Below, piece after piece: positions 26,942 to 36,560 of a DNA stretch of 64,000 nucleotides (its first letter is position 1; every line of letters begins with the position of its first letter). The translations under genes and the position numbers were made by a program. The notes under the pieces were generated by a model. That model was given only the letters and a program-made list of their open reading frames with translations, made no database searches and was not told where the DNA came from. Source of the DNA: Lachancea dasiensis (taxonomy: Eukaryota; Ascomycota; Saccharomycetes; Saccharomycetales; Saccharomycetaceae); NCBI GenBank assembly GCA_900074725.1, contig LT598459.1:382467-446466 (forward strand), in the 5' to 3' direction.

Positions 26942-29378
26942 GCCGAATGTACAGGGCAGGGAGTTGATAGTACAAGGGCCGGGCCAGTTGACTGGTTTGT
27001 GCAGGAAAATGATAATCAAACCTAAGTTGTGTGTGTATCTCGCTAGGAGCGTGTGTGTGTGGAGGAAGAGCACTAGCGGAACACTAACAAGGTCGCGGCA
27101 AACGTCAACTTTTGGACCTAAGGTTAGGGTGAAACCGTTGGGTCAGAACGTAATATAACAATTTTAGATATTTGCTGGATGCTTGGAAATCTTCCAAGCA
27201 ATTGGACGTCTCGCTCGGTGCCAACCCATGGATGTCGAGAGCGTGGGTTTGCACGATATAAAGGTTCTGTAGTGAACTCGGCTGACCCCCACGCACGAAT
27301 TAGATGTACGTTTTTTTTCAACGCAGATTGCGTTGACCTTCGATAGCCGGAGATGCACCGAAAACTGAGACATAATTTCTCAAGAAATCTTGCGTGAGCG
27401 CGCCAACTGTCCCCATGATTACTAGAGGTAGCATTCCATGCTCTGAACCAAAAACAAAAAAAAAGTACGAAATGTAGCGCTGTAAGAACAACGGCCAAAA
27501 TTTTATCCGTATCGGCAGTCGTTACGTCAACGAACTCTGTGCATATCGACGTGAGCAAGGTGTTTCCTTGTACACGCGGAAAAAAAAAACGGCTTCAAAT
27601 TTTTGGCCTGGTGACACCAACTGTGAGCTGGTTCTTGTCCATCAAACGCAGTAATCGAGGTGACGTGCATCTGAAGCAACGACGTTCGATAATTTGCGGG
27701 CCACAAGTTTTTGCCAAACAAATGCTGCCTGCGATTACTCAAAGACGTTTTGATTCGTCACTGCACCAACTGAAAGCGCCTGAGTTCTCTGAGCAGGAGT
27801 GCGGAGATAAGCCTGCCGTTGCTGAGGCGGGGGAAATGCTAAGACCACTTCAATGGTGCATCGCCCCGCGCAATGAGCCGGCCAAGTACAGAACGGTTCT
27901 TTATCAGAGTCTGAGCGATCCAGGCCCCTTAGCGAAAGGTGCTAAGGAAGCGGCATGCGGGAGCCCGTGGGACTTTTCTCAACGCTGCGACTATCGGAAG
28001 AGTTTCGCAGGCCCAGGTGCTGGCCACGACCCCCGGTTGCGGCCTGTATGCGGTAAGGGTGATTAATGCCTTATCAAAATAAATTTTTTCCATGCATTAT
28101 TAGGTCTTTGTCCCAGTGACTCCATGCACTGGCACTCGATAGCCCAGTGTTGAAGGGCGAGAGCTTCCTCTCTCCTCTCGATTCCTGTGAGTTGGATGGA
28201 TGTGCCTCGGGTTTGCCATAATCTTAGTGATCTGTATGGGTTTGGGGTTATCTGTTGGTACGAGGGCAGGACTGCTAAGGGATAATCCTGTGTGTGTGCT
28301 GCGATGCAATGGTCAGATTGATATCACCGCCCTTTGACATGATTTTTGTGATAGCGTTGGTTGTTTTCTTTTGGGGGACTTGCTGGCCATGTGCCCTTTG
28401 TGTCAATGTCGTATTTACATCATTGAGCTATTGATATCGATCAACTGCGTGAGGGAAACGTCGCCATACATTGGGAAGCGACTTTTAAGGTTGCTCTAGT
28501 AACTAAACAGTTGGAAAATCACAGCGAAAAGGGCACCGCTTATTCTGAAAGTTTCTCTAAAAGTGAATTCTCACTACACTCGAGGCCTGGGGTTGCGAGG
28601 TGCGAGGCGACTTTCACGTTTGTCAACTGTAATAAGACATCCGCCGTCATCCACCCACGGAGAAAGTTATTGACCATGGCACTTGTGCCTACGAGAAAGA
28701 GGTGTACAACGTCTATTTCTGAAGGTCAATCCATCCCGTTGAATACCAGCATTCTTCGCTGACTTAGCAACAGTCCGAATGGGAGGATCAGCAGCTAGTC
28801 GATCGTACACATCAATCTAAAGCTTACGCGTTTCCGCCAATGTAGTCTGTAAGAATGGCAGATGTCGCTGAGGCTAGCGCAGTGTCAACGGTGAGGTGTT
28901 TTGGCGTTTCCAAAACAACACTAAAACTGTGCCATTAGGTAGTTCTGACAAATGTTCTGCCGGGACTGCAACGGTAACAGACTGTTAGTTCAGCCTCATG
29001 CTTTGGCCTTCGCCGCCCTGGAATGCCATTCGGATCGGTGGCCTCGAAAGACGGGCATGAAATAGCGTTCCAGTAGGTTGTTAACCGCCCAGGACAACGT
29101 TTCGCTATGTTCTTTATGTCATTATATACGCATGATGTGGTTCTCCTGCATTCTTACTTAACGGCGGGCCATCTTTGTATTAACAAGAAGCGTGTTGGAG
29201 CTGTGGACGTAGTACGATCTGAGAGCTTAGCTGTAGGGTACTTTTAAGTAGGGTAGGAAGAGGTACCCGATCTTCTTTTTTATCTTCTGGTTTGGTGACG
29301 AGTGTCTGATGCATATCTATGAATAATACAATAGAACGGCAAGTTCGGGGACTCTTTGGGGCATCTGTTCATGTCAAT
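26942..29378. other. 2.4-kb spacer with GC-rich island and hairpins
   Basis: Longest gene-free stretch of the window, between the divergent MYB gene start and the 3' end of the LOG-family gene. About 27781-28070 has roughly 58 percent G+C by direct count, well above the surroundings (see the ncRNA entry). A second structured spot is 28855-28945, where AATGGCA and TGCCATT enclose a smaller hairpin (TGTTTTGG, CGTTT, CCAAAACA at 28897-28917). A GT-rich tract lies near 27025-27060. A 175-codon frame at 27539-28066 on the plus strand covers the GC island but has no protein-like features. Confidence 0.5.
27590..28083. ncRNA. Candidate structured ncRNA, family unknown
   Basis: A roughly 490-nt interval whose 27781-28070 part is about 58 percent G+C. 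It contains strong potential stems, for example CCTTAGC facing GCTAAGG near 27927-27946 around a short purine-rich loop. It is bounded by possible Pol III terminators in both directions: T6 at 28084-28089 for the plus strand and A10 at 27580-27589, which is T10 on the minus strand. Stable yeast RNAs of this size include the SRP RNA and the RNase P RNA precursor. I looked for their hallmarks on both strands and found only weak partial matches (a GAAAAGTCCC on the minus strand and a GAGCAGG on the plus strand), so I assign no family and no strand. Confidence 0.3.
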
Positions 29379-30092
29379 CTATTTGCCATCGGAATGTTCG
29401 TCACTCCAGTTTAAGTTGAACCGACCTTCTGGCACCACGTATTGCTGGATCTTGTCGATGACTTCTTCTGCGGTGGTGGCGACCTGGATGATGCGGCCAT
29501 TCTTTTCGCTGATAAATCCGCTCTTAATGGCATGCTGGATGAATTGCAGCAGGCCGTCAAAAAATCCATTGGTGTTGAATAGCACCACGGGCTTCTGGTG
29601 GATACCGAGTTGCGACCACGTGACACATTCCATGATCTCTTCCAGAGTACCGTAGCCCCCGGGCATAGCGACAAACGCATCGCTTTCGGTAGCCATCATA
29701 CGTTTGCGGGTGTGCATGTCTGGAACAATTGTTGTTTCCCCGTATTCGTGGCTCAAGGGAGTTAGACCCTTGTGGTTTTCCACCGATTTCTTTATTTCGT
29801 CGTTGAAGGATGAAACCGAGTCTCGCTGCTCGGCAGCACTCTCTTCCTTGCGCTCCCTAGAGACCAGAGCATTGGGAATGATGCCGTGGACGTAGCCGTC
29901 CGCTTCTGGACCCATGGTGGCTTTGGCGATCTCTCCCATCAGCCCGGTCGTTCCTCCTCCGTACACGAGTTTCCACTTCATGGCGTGCAACAGTTGGCCC
30001 AGTTTGCGGGCCTCCTCGGAAAACCCTTTGCTGCTACCGAATGAAGATCCACAGTACACACAGACGGCTTTCTTGGCTATAGACTCGGTCAT
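29379..30092 (-). CDS. YJL055W: LOG-family nucleotide phosphoribohydrolase-like protein
   Basis: Rossmann-fold protein of the LOG (lysine decarboxylase-like) family, orthologous to S. cerevisiae YJL055W (245 residues; here 237). Plant and bacterial LOG enzymes release cytokinin bases from their ribose monophosphates; the yeast protein has been linked to tolerance of purine and pyrimidine analogues. The signature motif PGGYGTLEE is at 144-152, preceded by MHTRKRMM (126-133) and the nucleotide-binding [16 protein letters not shown] (41-56). A fungus-type insertion of about 35 charged residues sits near 78-112. YJL055W and TIM54 are adjacent in S. cerevisiae, so this cluster is conserved apart from the intervening MYB gene. 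The physiological substrate in yeast is not certain. Confidence 0.93.
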   Translation of the reverse strand: MTESIAKKAVCVYCGSSFGSSKGFSEEARKLGQLLHAMKWKLVYGGGTTGLMGEIAKATMGPEADGYVHGIIPNALVSRERKEESAAEQRDSVSSFNDEIKKSVENHKGLTPLSHEYGETTIVPDMHTRKRMMATESDAFVAMPGGYGTLEEIMECVTWSQLGIHQKPVVLFNTNGFFDGLLQFIQHAIKSGFISEKNGRIIQVATTAEEVIDKIQQYVVPEGRFNLNWSDEHSDGK

Positions 30093-31622
30093 AACGCTAT
30101 GATAGTTAGATTTAGGGGACGTGAACGTAGAAATGGCAATTGCTTGTGAGTTTGGTCAGAAATGCCTCAAATTCTCTGACTATGCTACAGGTGGAAAGAT
30201 GCTGTCGATTTGGTGTGGAAAGCACTCCTTTTTATACTTTTCCTAACTGCTGCAGTGGAGATTGTTGTTGTTATTCTATTAGTTGTTGATATACTTATCC
30301 ATCACCGAGGTATTATCACTCTATCTAATAACCCGCTAATATTCAATCCCGCAAAGGGTGCCGTTCGGACATTCCGACCACCGCTACCATATTAATCTAT
30401 TAATCATTTTGAACGTTGGGCTTTCCTCGGCATCAAGCCTTCAAGATAGCGGTTACTCCCCGCGTGAGACATCTACATCCACCTAGAAGCACCGGGCCCT
30501 CCGGTCTGGGCTTACTACAGCTGCCAGGGGCACAACATCCGTGGGGATCATGAACAGCCAAGTGTAGGGATTATGTGACTAAACAAACACGCACCAAGAG
30601 AAGCAGGCGCCTCAAGAATCACCTCACGGCACAAACCTAAATCCCTTCAACGAAAAACGAATGCTGGAGTTAACAAAGCCCTGGCTCCAAAAAAGTTGTA
30701 CCCATTGCTGTCATTGTCACTGTGTACGATTGTGTCGTTGGGCTGATTTAGTCACACTGGAGAAAAATGATCTGGGCCCTCTTGCAACCGACTTTCCCGC
30801 ACATTGAGCCTGTCCTTGACTGACTGCCCACGATTTTACTTTGGTGCAGGGCCCCAAGTGTGTCGACTCAAGCCTTACGCAACAATGGCTGCGCGCCGGA
30901 TACGAAGTAAGTAGAATACACCTATCTAACCCCAATCATGGCACCCTCACTTTCCGGTTACATCTTTGGCGACGAGCATTGTTTCTAAATGTGTAACCAC
31001 CAAGCCCCACTCCAAGGCCCGCACGACTCTTCTAGTAAAAGCTCGTACACATCATACAATTGCCCGCCTCTCTATTCTTGGAACTTTTTTGCTTGATTGA
31101 TACTCGTAACCCCTCTAAAGCCACGGTGGCATGCGCACCGGGGCGGGCTTCGTGATCTTACGCTGCCAGTCACCATCACTTACTTACCGTGTTGGTGGCT
31201 GCTGCTGGCTATTGAAACCTAGTAGCTGCTCTTACAGTCAGTCCAATCGCTCAACCCCCCCCCTGGCCGTATCTCTTAACAACTTCCGTTGGTAAAAATC
31301 TCACGTTTCAGGGGTCAGGGACTATTTCGGATCAGAGGCGAGAAGAGGCCACTCAGGTCACCAGCAAATCACCCAACTAACTGGAAATGGAAGCATGCAA
31401 GAGTCATACCGTGGCTTCGTTTGCCGGCCCGTCATTCCACCTCGTAAACCTTTCGAAAACTGTAGGTACGCACAATCTCAGCGAGCACAATATATAAACA
31501 CCACAGGTATTTCCAGTATATCAGTAGAAGCCAACTTAGAGTTGAACCCAATTTCACTGCTGCTACAAAGACTTTAGTCGCAGTTTCATACTACATAGTA
31601 TACTTTTCGCAACATTTGCAAT
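30093..31622. other. 1.5-kb spacer with STF2 promoter elements
   Basis: No protein or RNA gene is supported between the LOG gene start and STF2. The STF2-proximal part looks like a stress promoter: AGGGG near 30522, CCCCT near 31109 and another in the C-run near 31254-31263 match stress response elements for Msn2/Msn4. A TATA box lies at 31491-31498. Confidence 0.5.
31491..31498 (+). promoter_or_regulatory. TATA box of STF2
   Basis: TATATAAA lies 125 bp before the STF2 start, a usual distance in yeast, and the gene family is stress-induced and TATA-type. The site matches the TATAWAAR consensus. Confidence 0.65.
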
Positions 31623-31883
31623 ATGACAAGAACCAACAAGTGGACGGTCCACGAAGACAAAGCAGAATCGCATTATTTTACCCACAACGGCCACTACGGG
31701 GCAGCGCCAAATGGTGTTAAAAAACATGGTTCCGGTAAGGGCAACTGGGGTAAGCCCGGCGACGAGATTCAGGATTTGATTGAGACTGGGGAGATCCCCC
31801 CGGTCTTCCACAAGGAAAGGCGTGGTTCCAACGTTCAATCACACGAGCGGAAGTTCGGGGAAGTCCAGCAGTTCCACGAGTAG
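31623..31883 (+). CDS. STF2: Stf2/Tma10-family small stress hydrophilin
   Basis: Short hydrophilic protein of 86 residues, the single counterpart of the duplicates STF2 (YGR008C, 84) and TMA10 (YLR327C, 86). In S. cerevisiae, Stf2 was described as a stabilising factor of the F1Fo-ATPase inhibitor complex and protects cells during dehydration; Tma10 associates with ribosomes. The family core is plain: MTRTNKWTVHE at the start, then SGKGNWGKPGDEI and GEIPPVFHKERRGSN. There is no membrane segment. The long upstream region with stress elements and a TATA box predicts Msn2/4-type induction. It is convergent with ECT1, mirroring YGR008C-YGR007W, while the next genes also match YLR326W, so the locus predates the genome duplication. 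Confidence 0.95.
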   Translation: MTRTNKWTVHEDKAESHYFTHNGHYGAAPNGVKKHGSGKGNWGKPGDEIQDLIETGEIPPVFHKERRGSNVQSHERKFGEVQQFHE

Positions 31884-32099
31884 AGAGTCTCAGTGGTTGC
31901 AGGTCGGCTTCGTTCAGCTCTGTTTTGTTTACGCACCTGTATACACTCTTAGTTTGATGAAATATAATGAAATAAATGCATGATGATGACATGACGTTCG
32001 AGTTGGTGAGCAGCGGCGGCCGCGCCGACCTACAGCGACTTTGCGGTCAAACCGCAAAGTTTGACGTTTACGCTCTGCAGGTTATTGGCAGCTCACCTC

Positions 32100-33119
32100 T
32101 TAATTGTACCCAGACATACCCTTCTTAATGTTCCGCGCGACATAGTGCGCACGCTCCGCAAGAATTCTGTTGACGATCACTGAAGTATCCAAATATGCAA
32201 ACTTTCCGTTTTTAAGGGCCGGGTCGTCCAGCTTCCACGACTGCCGAACATCTGGCTTGACCGTGGGTTCTATCACTATTGCATCCACATGCCTGCAGCT
32301 CAAAACGCTTAGCACACGCTCCAAAGGCGTCATTAAACAGCCTGCAGTAGTTTTAATGCCAACCACTAAGCGTGTGCCTGGTCCATTCGCCTGTCTCAAC
32401 TTTGCCAGCTGCTCTATGTGGCCAATGTGAAAAAGGTCGAAGTCGCCTTCGATATAAACCATGTCCTGAGGGCTCAGCTCGAATGCGCCGTGAACAATCG
32501 CCGCCCCACTCGCAATTTTTCCCTCAAAGACATAACACCACGGCGAGTGACCATCGGGGCCAGTGGCAAACTTGTTGAGTGCTTCAATTTCGCGTCTTCC
32601 CACCTTGAGACTCTCTGTAGTTTTTGTATTTGTCAAAATTCGATGGATAATATCGGTTGTACTGACGCCTTCGGTCCTTTTGACAACCAAGAATCGGCCC
32701 ATGTCCTTCATTTGCTGGTAGCAGTCATTGCCGTTGGCATCTGTAGTTATGTCGTCGCCGTGCACCACATACCTACAGTGGTGAGCATCCAAAACATCAG
32801 GCTGTGTAACATATGGAGCATCTTCGATCATTTCGGTACACCATTTGTTACTACGCGTGTGTTCGTATCTCTCGCATTCGGTCATCACAGGTCGTCCGCC
32901 TTTGTTAAAGTGTATCTCAGCATCGTTATGAACTCCGCACAGCAATGCCCCCTCTTTTGTGCCCTTGGGAATCAACCTGCGTGCCTGTAATATAGCACCA
33001 GCATGTCCGTAGTGTGTGAAGTCAAAGCAACCATCGATCCATAGTCTGTTTCGGTCATCCATAGGATCCCAATTCTTCACTACGCGGTGTTTTTTGTTCA
33101 CGACAACTCCACTAAACAA
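32100..33119 (-). CDS. ECT1: CTP:phosphoethanolamine cytidylyltransferase
   Basis: Makes CDP-ethanolamine from phosphoethanolamine and CTP, the middle step of the Kennedy pathway for phosphatidylethanolamine. The 339 residues include two cytidylyltransferase folds. The first has GCFDFTHYGHAG with HYGH at 36-39 and RTEGVSTTDII at 148-158. The second has GDFDLFHIGHIEQL with an intact HIGH at 231-234, whereas the S. cerevisiae second repeat, as I recall it, reads HMGD. The N terminus is about 16 residues longer than in S. cerevisiae (323), so Met20 (MDDRNRLWIDG) is an alternative start. It lies 216 bp from the convergent STF2 stop. Confidence 0.94.
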   Translation of the reverse strand: MFSGVVVNKKHRVVKNWDPMDDRNRLWIDGCFDFTHYGHAGAILQARRLIPKGTKEGALLCGVHNDAEIHFNKGGRPVMTECERYEHTRSNKWCTEMIEDAPYVTQPDVLDAHHCRYVVHGDDITTDANGNDCYQQMKDMGRFLVVKRTEGVSTTDIIHRILTNTKTTESLKVGRREIEALNKFATGPDGHSPWCYVFEGKIASGAAIVHGAFELSPQDMVYIEGDFDLFHIGHIEQLAKLRQANGPGTRLVVGIKTTAGCLMTPLERVLSVLSCRHVDAIVIEPTVKPDVRQSWKLDDPALKNGKFAYLDTSVIVNRILAERAHYVARNIKKGMSGYN

Positions 33120-33225
33120 ATGAGGTCTTTTTTCATGATGCTAAAACCTATAAACTTTTAGTACTAAACGTTAGGCCAAAAACGTTCTACTACCTACTAC
33201 CGCTGAATGTCGTTAGCCTTTGTCT

Positions 33226-33995
33226 TCACAAATTATGTGACTGTGTTGGGATGTTTTGAACAGGAGGCCGCGAATTTGGGTAAGTGTTTGTTTTGGGAGC
33301 TACCGGTGTATAACTCGCAGTGGTATTGGGAGCTGTCCCCTGTGCATTGTTTGCGTATTCGTGCATTTGCTCTAGGTCTTGTCTCTGAGCGTGCATGTTA
33401 TGCTGTTTGGTAGCTCTTTTGGCTACATGGTTGTAAATCAGCGCGCAGTTCCTTGTAGAACAGGCATTCATCCACGCGAGCAATGTGCCAAGGAGAGGGG
33501 GCAATGAGATGAGTAGGTCCAGAATAATGTTTCCGTGCATTTTGGCCACCAGGTCTGGTGGTAGGAGTAACTCTTTGTCGGCCATGGTTATCAACTTGGT
33601 ATGGACCCAATACATGATAATAGGGCCTATGGTCGGGATAATGGAGAGCACAGGAGCCAATCCGAGTCCCCAGTTAACCCATAAACAACCACATAAGCAC
33701 CTATCATCTTTCCAAGCTCGATTTTGCAGCTTCTTCCAAAGCTTCTTCTCTTTTACGGAACAGTAGTCCGGAAGCTTCCGCCTCTTCTTTTTGCCATTAG
33801 GCATTGATTCGTAGAACGGATCTGTAGCAGTACGTCAGGTTAGTAAATGACCAAGGATCGCCTCTGACCATCTCAAGCACGCAATATTACCATACCTTTA
33901 GTTGGTTGGAATCTGGCCTCAGCGTAATTATTCCATTTATCGATAGCGTAGTCTTGACCGTAATTTTCAACAATTCCCTTGATGAGTGAAGTCAT
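33226..33995 (-). CDS. YLR326W: DUF4112 membrane protein, spliced (YLR326W-like)
   Basis: Orthologue of S. cerevisiae YLR326W, function unknown. The gene has two exons: 33896-33995 (starting MTSLIKGIVENYGQDYAID) and 33226-33821, joining in phase to give 231 residues against 240 in S. cerevisiae. Without the intron the frame would start 17 nt into exon 2 and lose the conserved N terminus. The middle shows the DUF4112 pattern: KKLWKKLQNRAW, then a pair of hydrophobic segments (GLGLAPVLSIIPTIGPIIMY and ILDLLISLPPLLGTLLAWM) around a helical loop. The C-terminal 80 residues are Gln/Asn/Pro/Thr-rich and disordered. It is flanked by ECT1 and PRP18, whereas S. cerevisiae keeps this gene only on the chromosome XII sister block. 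Confidence 0.9.
33822..33895 (-). other. 74-nt spliceosomal intron in the DUF4112 gene
   Basis: On the minus strand the intron begins GTATGG, has a perfect TACTAAC branch site (33839-33845) and ends CTACAG. Splicing preserves frame (AAA G|AT CCG, Lys-Asp-Pro) and connects an open first exon of 33 codons. The donor has G at position 6 where yeast usually has T. Confidence 0.9.
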
Positions 33996-34075
33996 CAAAA
34001 CAAACCAACGAACGACCTGTCTTACTCTTGAGTTTCAAGGGTTAGGCAGTTGGCACCGTGCGATCTCCGAAAAAA

Positions 34076-34864
34076 TCACTCATCCTGACGCTGTGACTTC
34101 TTACGACTCAGAGCCTGGGTAAATGATATTAGCCTTTTGACACTAGTGATCCACAAACGGGTCGTTTCATCTAGCATCACATTAGCAATCTTGTCGTTTC
34201 CCTGGATTCTCTCATGAGCGCTTCTGGCGTGGATACCAATGGATGTTACACCAATGGGCCAAGCAACATTCCCGATGCTCAGCTTCATATAGGACTGTAT
34301 AGCAAGAGAAAATTGGTCCTGCTGTATGTAATATATTATTGTGGAAATGGATGTCAAAAATTCCGATGGTAGCTGCCGCTTTCGCAGCTTTACCAGAAGT
34401 GGGTAGAGTGATTTCCTCGTCTCCAGTAGTAAATCCGGCTTGTAGCCATTTTCTTGCCACTGGCGCAGTAAAAAGTGGATGTATAGGTTGCATTGGATGG
34501 AGATGTGTTGCTGCTGGTCTTTTACTCCAATGGATTCTACTGAGATCTTTGTGTCCAAGTTTTGTTCAGCTTGGCGGATAAAAGAGATGCGTTCGTGTCG
34601 AGTTTGCAGCTTTTCCTGCTCTGATATATCGAAGCTTGTACCCGTTTTGTGGCTAAAAGGTTTTTCAGATTCGACTTCTGTGTGACGGGAGACCTTTAGA
34701 TCATTCGCGAGACTGCTATCTTTCTCTTCCGATTCTTTTCCAAAATTTTTGGGTACCTTTTCGAGCATTTTTTCAGGCCCTACTGAGTCCCCATCCAGGG
34801 TTTTTTGAATATCCTGTTGTTTTCTAGCTATTTCCGCCTTTAGCAGGCTACTGAGATCTATCAT
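34076..34864 (-). CDS. PRP18: Second-step splicing factor Prp18
   Basis: Splicing factor acting with Slu7 at the second catalytic step to stabilise the 3' splice site. The 262 residues match S. cerevisiae Prp18 (251). The N-terminal half is charged and poorly ordered; the C-terminal half (about 115-250) is the five-helix Prp18 domain. The conserved loop region is seen as MKLSIGNVAWPIGVTSIGIHARS, here cited in parts: SIGNVAWPIGVTSIGIHAR and the helix that follows it (AHERIQGN). It is divergent from TFG2 with a 140-bp promoter, the same pair as YGR006W-YGR005C. Confidence 0.95.
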   Translation of the reverse strand: MIDLSSLLKAEIARKQQDIQKTLDGDSVGPEKMLEKVPKNFGKESEEKDSSLANDLKVSRHTEVESEKPFSHKTGTSFDISEQEKLQTRHERISFIRQAEQNLDTKISVESIGVKDQQQHISIQCNLYIHFLLRQWQENGYKPDLLLETRKSLYPLLVKLRKRQLPSEFLTSISTIIYYIQQDQFSLAIQSYMKLSIGNVAWPIGVTSIGIHARSAHERIQGNDKIANVMLDETTRLWITSVKRLISFTQALSRKKSQRQDE

Positions 34865-35004
34865 GTCGATATGTGGCTACATTCGGGGCTTCTCGCCGCA
34901 CTAATAATAATTAATCTATCTTATTTTTTAAATTTAAAGGTCTTAAACGTTTAGTCTAGCGAACGTCAACTTGACTGTAAGACGACCCACGAAAGAGGCT
35001 TACC

Positions 35005-36216
35005 TTGATGAGCGCAACACCCCCACCACCACCACCAACTGTAACAGCAAAGGCTACGGGAGAGGATTCTGGGGATGAGTATCTGTCTCAGGATGAAGAA
35101 GTATTTGATGGTAATGATATTGAAGGCAACGAGACTCGAATTTACGAAGAATCACTTGATCTTGATTTAAAAGGCAGCGGGCGGCAGGTTTGGCTGGTGA
35201 GGCTGCCGAAGTTTTTGGCAGAAAAATGGCGTCATAAATCGAGTCTAAATGGACAAGAGCTGGGTAAAATCCGAATCAACAAGGATGACCAAAAAATTCA
35301 AATGTTCTTGAATGAAACCGAAGAAAACAATGAGATTCCTCACCAATACGATCTAGAACTAACCAAAAAGCTGGTTGAAAATGAATACATTTTCACCGAA
35401 CAGAATTTGAAGAAATACCAGCAGCGTGAAAGAGAACTGGCCGCAGACCCAGAGAAACAAAAACAGGCATTTATAAGACGGCAGGAACGCGAGGAGGAAA
35501 TGCGCAAGAAACAACAACAGATAAAACGTCGCAACAACAAACGGCGGTTCCAAAATCGTGTGATGACGGACCGCGACGGACGCGACCGCTACATTCCATA
35601 CGTCAAGACCATCCCAAAGAAAACCGCCGTTGTCGGCACTGTATGTCACGAATGCCATGTTATTCCTTCAATGTCAGATCCGCACTATCACAAGATTGTC
35701 GAGCAGCGTCGTCAAATTGTACGCAACGTCCACAAACCCACGGTCACAGTACTAGATCAAACTCCCGGTGTCACTATGAGCCATGCGGGGATGTCGATGC
35801 GCTCCGACAACTCCAACTTCCTGAAGGTCGCGCGTGAAAAGGCCAAGAACAACGTACGCGCCATTCGGATGCCCAAAAAGGAGCTTCTGGACTATCTTTT
35901 CAAGCTGTTTGACGAATACGATTACTGGTCCCTGAAGGGTTTGAAGGAACGCACTAAGCAACCAGAGGTGTATTTGAAGGAGTGCTTGGACCAAGTAGCC
36001 ATTTTGGTCAAGAAGGGTCCCTACGCTTTGAAGTATACGCTGAAAACTGAATACAAACGTCTGAAAGAAGCTGAAAGAGCTGCCAGGCTCGGAGAACTTG
36101 CTGACGACGATGAAGAGTACAACGAAAATGGCACCGGTTTCAACGACAATCACGACGATCCTAACAATCAAAACCAAGATGGAGATGATGAGATCGAGAT
36201 GGAGGACGTGTTGTAG
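35005..36216 (+). CDS. TFG2: TFIIF small subunit Tfg2 (RAP30)
   Basis: TFIIF beta subunit, which stabilises RNA polymerase II in the preinitiation complex. The 403 residues match S. cerevisiae Tfg2 (400). After a Pro-rich and acidic N terminus, the dimerisation domain begins near residue 55 (RQVWLVRLPKFLAEKW). A charged yeast-type insertion rich in Lys/Gln/Glu lies near 140-180, followed by RYIPYVKTIPKKTAVVGTVC. The winged helix spans about 290-355 (RMPKKELLDYLFKLFDEYDY), and the C terminus is acidic and Asn-rich (about 368-403). Neighbours PRP18 and, downstream, RPL38 and PEX30 combine the two S. cerevisiae sister regions. Confidence 0.95.
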   Translation: MMSATPPPPPPTVTAKATGEDSGDEYLSQDEEVFDGNDIEGNETRIYEESLDLDLKGSGRQVWLVRLPKFLAEKWRHKSSLNGQELGKIRINKDDQKIQMFLNETEENNEIPHQYDLELTKKLVENEYIFTEQNLKKYQQRERELAADPEKQKQAFIRRQEREEEMRKKQQQIKRRNNKRRFQNRVMTDRDGRDRYIPYVKTIPKKTAVVGTVCHECHVIPSMSDPHYHKIVEQRRQIVRNVHKPTVTVLDQTPGVTMSHAGMSMRSDNSNFLKVAREKAKNNVRAIRMPKKELLDYLFKLFDEYDYWSLKGLKERTKQPEVYLKECLDQVAILVKKGPYALKYTLKTEYKRLKEAERAARLGELADDDEEYNENGTGFNDNHDDPNNQNQDGDDEIEMEDVL

Positions 36217-36560
36217 ATGCAGGCTCAACGATATCCACATTCAACTTTTGACTGCTCATATATGTTATTCACCACCCATACATTTTAATTCCATGAAACA
36301 CCTATACGTTAATAATTACATGCGGTTTCTGGTTTAATCATGAAAAAATAGTGAAATTTACGAAATACTGAAGATTGGCCACCAATAGGACACCACGCAG
36401 TAATCAAGCTTCAGGCCAATGCCACATGACCTCTCAATGGATGGGATTGGAACTTTGGCAAACGCTGGTGGAACTTTGCCCAGGATGGAATTAAGCAGTT
36501 CAATTTAGTTAACTTTATAGAGAGTTACGCTCATTGAATATAGCGACGAAACCAGCAGCA
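36217..36560. other. RPL38 promoter region
   Basis: 344 bp between the TFG2 stop and RPL38. It carries a Rap1-type site (separate entry) and T/A-rich tracts, as expected for a ribosomal protein promoter. No gene seen. Confidence 0.6.
36273..36283 (+). promoter_or_regulatory. Rap1-type site upstream of RPL38
   Basis: CACCCATACAT matches the core of the Rap1 consensus ACACCCATACATT and lies about 280 bp before the RPL38 start. This is the usual position and sequence for Rap1 in yeast ribosomal protein promoters. Confidence 0.75.

Noticed and set aside
27596-27605. Sm-site-like AAATTTTTGG
   Set aside because: A match to the snRNA/telomerase RNA Sm motif, but no U1, U2, U4, U5 or telomerase RNA landmark was found around it.
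27539-28066. 175-codon plus-strand frame in the MYB-LOG spacer
   Set aside because: No recognisable domain and unlikely composition; the openness follows from high G+C. I treat the interval as a possible RNA gene.
32418-32990. 190-codon plus-strand frame within ECT1
   Set aside because: Fully antisense to a well-conserved gene and without protein-like signatures.
35752-36240. 162-codon minus-strand frame opposite TFG2
   Set aside because: Antisense shadow of the charged TFG2 C terminus.
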